NCBI GenBank assembly: GCA_024364805.1
Contig: CM044518.1
Coordinates: forward strand, 24,069,601-24,133,600
DNA: 64,000 bases
Reading direction: 5' to 3'
From: Euprymna scolopes
Taxonomy: Eukaryota; Mollusca; Cephalopoda; Sepiida; Sepiolidae
The translations under genes and the position numbers were made by a program. Positions 61,331 to 64,000 of this stretch are shown here, piece by piece; the stretch's first letter is position 1, and each line of letters begins with the position of its first letter. Below the pieces are notes generated by a model. That model searched no databases and had not been told where the DNA came from. It was given only the letters and a program-made list of their open reading frames with translations.

Positions 61331-61946
61331 GGTCGCTAGAAAAGCGGGAAATTTGTCAAACAATAGTTTATTTTTAGAAAGAATAATTTTCACTAAGTTT
61401 TTTTAAAGACAAATGTTATATTATACTCATAGATACTCAAAATGTCGTCCCTGCACTTCACTGCAGCTTTTTAAGCTAGAAATCCAAGCTCTGACGGTGT
61501 TTTGAAGAGTAACGTGTGGGATGTATTCAAAGGTCTTACCAAGCACATTTTCATGTTATCATTAGAGTGTACGTCGCATCGGCTGTTCTGCATGTCTGTT
61601 AATAACAAGCACCACGTACAGTAAACCATGGTATTTACGTCTGGACTCTTTGAGGGCTAATCTTTTGATTCATTGAAATCAGGAATAGATTGCGAAGTCA
61701 AATTTTTACTTTTGAAAAAGATTATCACCTGCATTTGAAAACCTGGAAGCTGCCTCCCTGCTGCTCCCGTCCTTTAAGTTTGTATCAAACTCTAAATCGA
61801 ATAAATAAATACGCAAGATGTAACCAAATTAATATGCAGATTGTACATCCATTCGACAACAAAAGAACCAATTAAAAAATAGCAATCACGCATTTTATTC
61901 ATGATCTAAGCTGACCATCAGATTTCCGGCTTTTCTAGCGACCACC
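61327..61946 (-). mobile_element. mariner-like element, internally deleted
   Basis: The ends are inverted repeats: GGTGGTCGCTAGAAAAGC at the left and its complement (GCTTTTCTAGCGACCACC) at the right, extending about 25 bp, in TA-rich flanks. On the minus strand a transposase tail reads KSPDVNTMVYCTW (mariner SPDLNPxDYxxW, with the catalytic Asp position changed), KMCLVR, then TLQNTVRAWISSLKSCSEVQ with GRHFE. A stop replaces Trp before PSKSPD and a frameshift precedes the final helix. At about 620 bp it is half of a full element, so the N-terminal DNA-binding region and first two catalytic residues are gone. Confidence 0.85.
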
Positions 61947-62169
61947 ATGTATATATTTATACGGTTTACATATATAGCCTAGCTATTCACAATTCGTGTA
62001 AAAAGGCATACGAGCACTCATTCAAAATTTGTTCTTGGTATATGTAAAATAAATAACATTAAAATCAGTTTATGTTCGGACCCATTTATCTTAGCTTTAA
62101 AAGTATATGCATATATAATTAGTTGCAAATGCTGGCTTTGCAATCAAAAATAATAAAAAAGGCTAAGAG
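61947..62169. other. no recognised gene
   Basis: Short AT-rich spacer. Confidence 0.5.
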
Positions 62170-62470
62170 AACTTAGATGTTGTAGTAAGAGATGCCCCAC
62201 CCCTTTACGGTAGATATCCCTAGGTGTAAGAAAGCCATTTACTCCAAGAGTTTCTTCCCCAGAACTGGAAGTCTTTAAAACCCACTTCTGGGCTACTGCC
62301 TTCTCAACTTACTGATATACAGATGTTCAAGTGTAATGTGAACAAAGTCTGTCTACTCATCTCCCTTCATAATTACCCCGCAAATTATGCCTCCGATAGT
62401 AGCCCCCTACTTCCAAGTGACATTTGCCTTGTTTGGAGTGAAAATTGAACAATAAAAGCAGATTAAACGA
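62170..62470 (+). mobile_element. LINE 3' end fragment
   Basis: Plus strand reads FTVDIPRCKKAIYSKSFFPR then TGSL, a stop where Trp is expected, N, and later YRCSSV and QSLSTHLPS in shifted frames. This is the tail motif (SFFPRTARLWNSLP...F) of jockey/CR1-like LINEs. It is followed by an untranslated end with AATAAAAG near 62450. Opposite strand to the other LINEs of the window and a different subfamily. Confidence 0.6.
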
Positions 62471-62549
62471 ACCTTTTTTTCTACTAAGAAGATAGATAAT
62501 GGACTAGATTATATTTTTCGATTAGAGGTAATAATAATAAAAAGATATT

Positions 62550-62836
62550 CCCAATAGCTTACTATTTCTGATAATCAAAGTAAATATATTGAAAGAATTC
62601 AATTAATTGCTGCAATTTATGATGTAAACTTTCCTTTGTACTCTCATAGTGTGCCATTTAATAATGTTATATCAGTTTTAATTCGGGACCAAACTGTTGA
62701 ATTTTTGAATAGGAATGACTCAATTGAAAAATATGCCGAAATGTTTGGAAACACAATCGAATATGAAATATTTTCGGAAATAAAAGTTTATCTTGTAATT
62801 ATAATAAATGCACTTGGAAAACACATAACACTGTAA
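62550..62836 (+). CDS. unassigned open frame
   Basis: Open from just after TTCCCAATAG (a possible splice acceptor), giving LTISDNQSKYIERIQLIAAI, YDVNFPLYSHSVPFNNVISV, LIRDQTVEFLNRNDSIEKYA and EMFGNTIEYEIFSEIKVYLV before a stop at 62836. Composition is even and protein-like, but no domain is recognised. It may be an exon or part of an old element. Confidence 0.25.
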
Positions 62837-64000
62837 AAGGAACAGAGAAACAGGTAACCAGAACAATAGAGCTGTTAGAAACTGTTCATTGAAAACTAAT
62901 AAATAATTGATTTGAATTAATTAAATAGAAAATATAGACATACATTTGATGGGTCATATATTAAGGTTGTTGTTTATCTAAGAACTAATACATATATAAT
63001 ACTCATCGACGGGATAAACGTTTTTTATGGTAAACTTAGTTAATTTGAGCAAAATAGATCTTTTTAAAATTGAGGCAGGAATGAAAGTATCGTGTCCCGG
63101 ATGCAGTATAACAATTCATACTTGGTTATTTGATTAAGCATTATGTGAAATTTAGCCAAAGAAAAATGAAGTGAATGCTTTGTAATAACTTCTATATTGG
63201 CAATTCAATAGTCAGTTATAATGATGTCAGTTAATCGATACTTTTGTATAATTAAAATTATTGTAAAATCATTCATATTCAGTTCATAGAACTCCAACAG
63301 AAATGTAATAAAGGCTGATGGTAAAATGAGAGAAAGGGTATTAGAAATTAAATTAATGGAGAGGCATAAATTTATTTTTAAAATGTTAGGAAATAGAAAT
63401 ATTAAATAAAGATTTTGAAATGTGAATTGGATTATCTCCTCCCCAAATTTTTATTAATGAATATGAATCCTATGGTTTGCATATTCCTACAGTTTTCATA
63501 ACAACTGAGAGAACATGTTGGGTTTATTATGCATGTATGCTTAATTTAAAAATAAGTTCATTTTTATTTACTAAATCTGAAGTGGTTTTCTTTAAAAAAA
63601 AAACATAATGATCATAATTATCTTATTTTAGAACTAATATTATCATTAACATATTTTATAACATTACTTGAAACCTAAAAAATATTATTTATTTAGTAAA
63701 TGTAAAAGTACTATTTTTTATTTGCTAATCAACAGAAAAAGTACAGTAAATTCCAAATTTTAAAGACTAAAATATTAAGATGAAAATTAGGCAATCGATT
63801 TTCACTATAATAAGTTTAAAATACCAATGACAGTAGAATATGTGAAAATAAATTTGAAGCTAGCTAATACGTATACTGAGAGAATATCTTATGATAAATA
63901 CTTGCGAAATCGTAATTTGTGGTTAAAGAGACCAAGTTTACTTACAAGTGAATTTAACTATTGTCACAAATATTAGTGAGGAGATGGTTCACATATTCTC
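62837..64000. other. AT-rich, microsatellite-free
   Basis: Very AT-rich but without the (AT)n tracts found everywhere else. Apart from the short frame at 63025-63138, no gene, repeat or RNA recognised. Confidence 0.45.
63025..63138 (+). CDS. short unassigned open frame
   Basis: ATG-started frame MVNLVNLSKIDLFKIEAGMK followed by VSCPGCSITIHTWLFD. It has a CxxC pair but is too short to name. Together with 62550-62836 it suggests that this microsatellite-poor end of the window holds remnants of something coding. Confidence 0.15.

Overview
This is a window of repeat-dense, AT-rich animal DNA. It has no recognisable complete host gene. The mix of elements suggests a mollusc, most likely a cephalopod: long (AT)n tracts, Penelope-like elements (PLEs), LINEs with a restriction-enzyme-like endonuclease, jockey/CR1-like LINEs, Helitrons, Tc1/mariner elements and tRNA-derived short repeats. 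That assignment is inference. Three runs of N (11453-12089, 30610-30794, 53339-53583) all abut (AT)n tracts or lie next to them.

Layout. 0-12 kb: Helitron-like fragments (430-615 and a three-unit head-to-tail run at 6727-7668), and a palindrome at 6413-6585 carrying a full hammerhead ribozyme on the minus strand. 12-17.8 kb: the 3' end of a PLE, CA-rich simple sequence, a jockey-like LINE (14455-16205) and a Tc1 element (16665-17830). 20-27 kb: an RLE-type LINE ending in (AAT)n, a Helitron helicase fragment, three consecutive unrelated tandem arrays, a 341-bp retroposon with a 12-bp target-site duplication, and a second RLE-LINE 3' end. 28-38 kb: an LTR-like fossil, two copies of one foldback element, and two tandem arrays, one split by a LINE 3' end. 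40-44 kb: a PLE reverse-transcriptase fragment abutting a nine-unit, ~300-bp tandem array. 45-50 kb: a GC-rich structured tandem array, a broken Ty1/copia-like gag fossil and LINE C-terminal fragments. 50-64 kb: an inverted repeat around an AT core, a second copy of the jockey-like LINE family, a palindrome, a deleted mariner element and another LINE 3' end.

The strongest candidate for something new is the array at 41340-43690. Each unit joins a tRNA-like head (box A and box B) to a minimal type I hammerhead ribozyme. That is the architecture expected of a retrozyme (a self-cleaving, circular-RNA retroelement) with its own polymerase III promoter. At least two units keep the whole catalytic core. 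The array abuts a PLE, a class already known to carry hammerheads. An intact extended hammerhead at 6440-6515 and several hammerhead-like stem-loops next to (AT)n tracts suggest the motif is a common part of this genome's repeats. A second candidate is the GC-rich ~380-bp array at 45640-46790, whose hairpins show compensatory base changes between copies.
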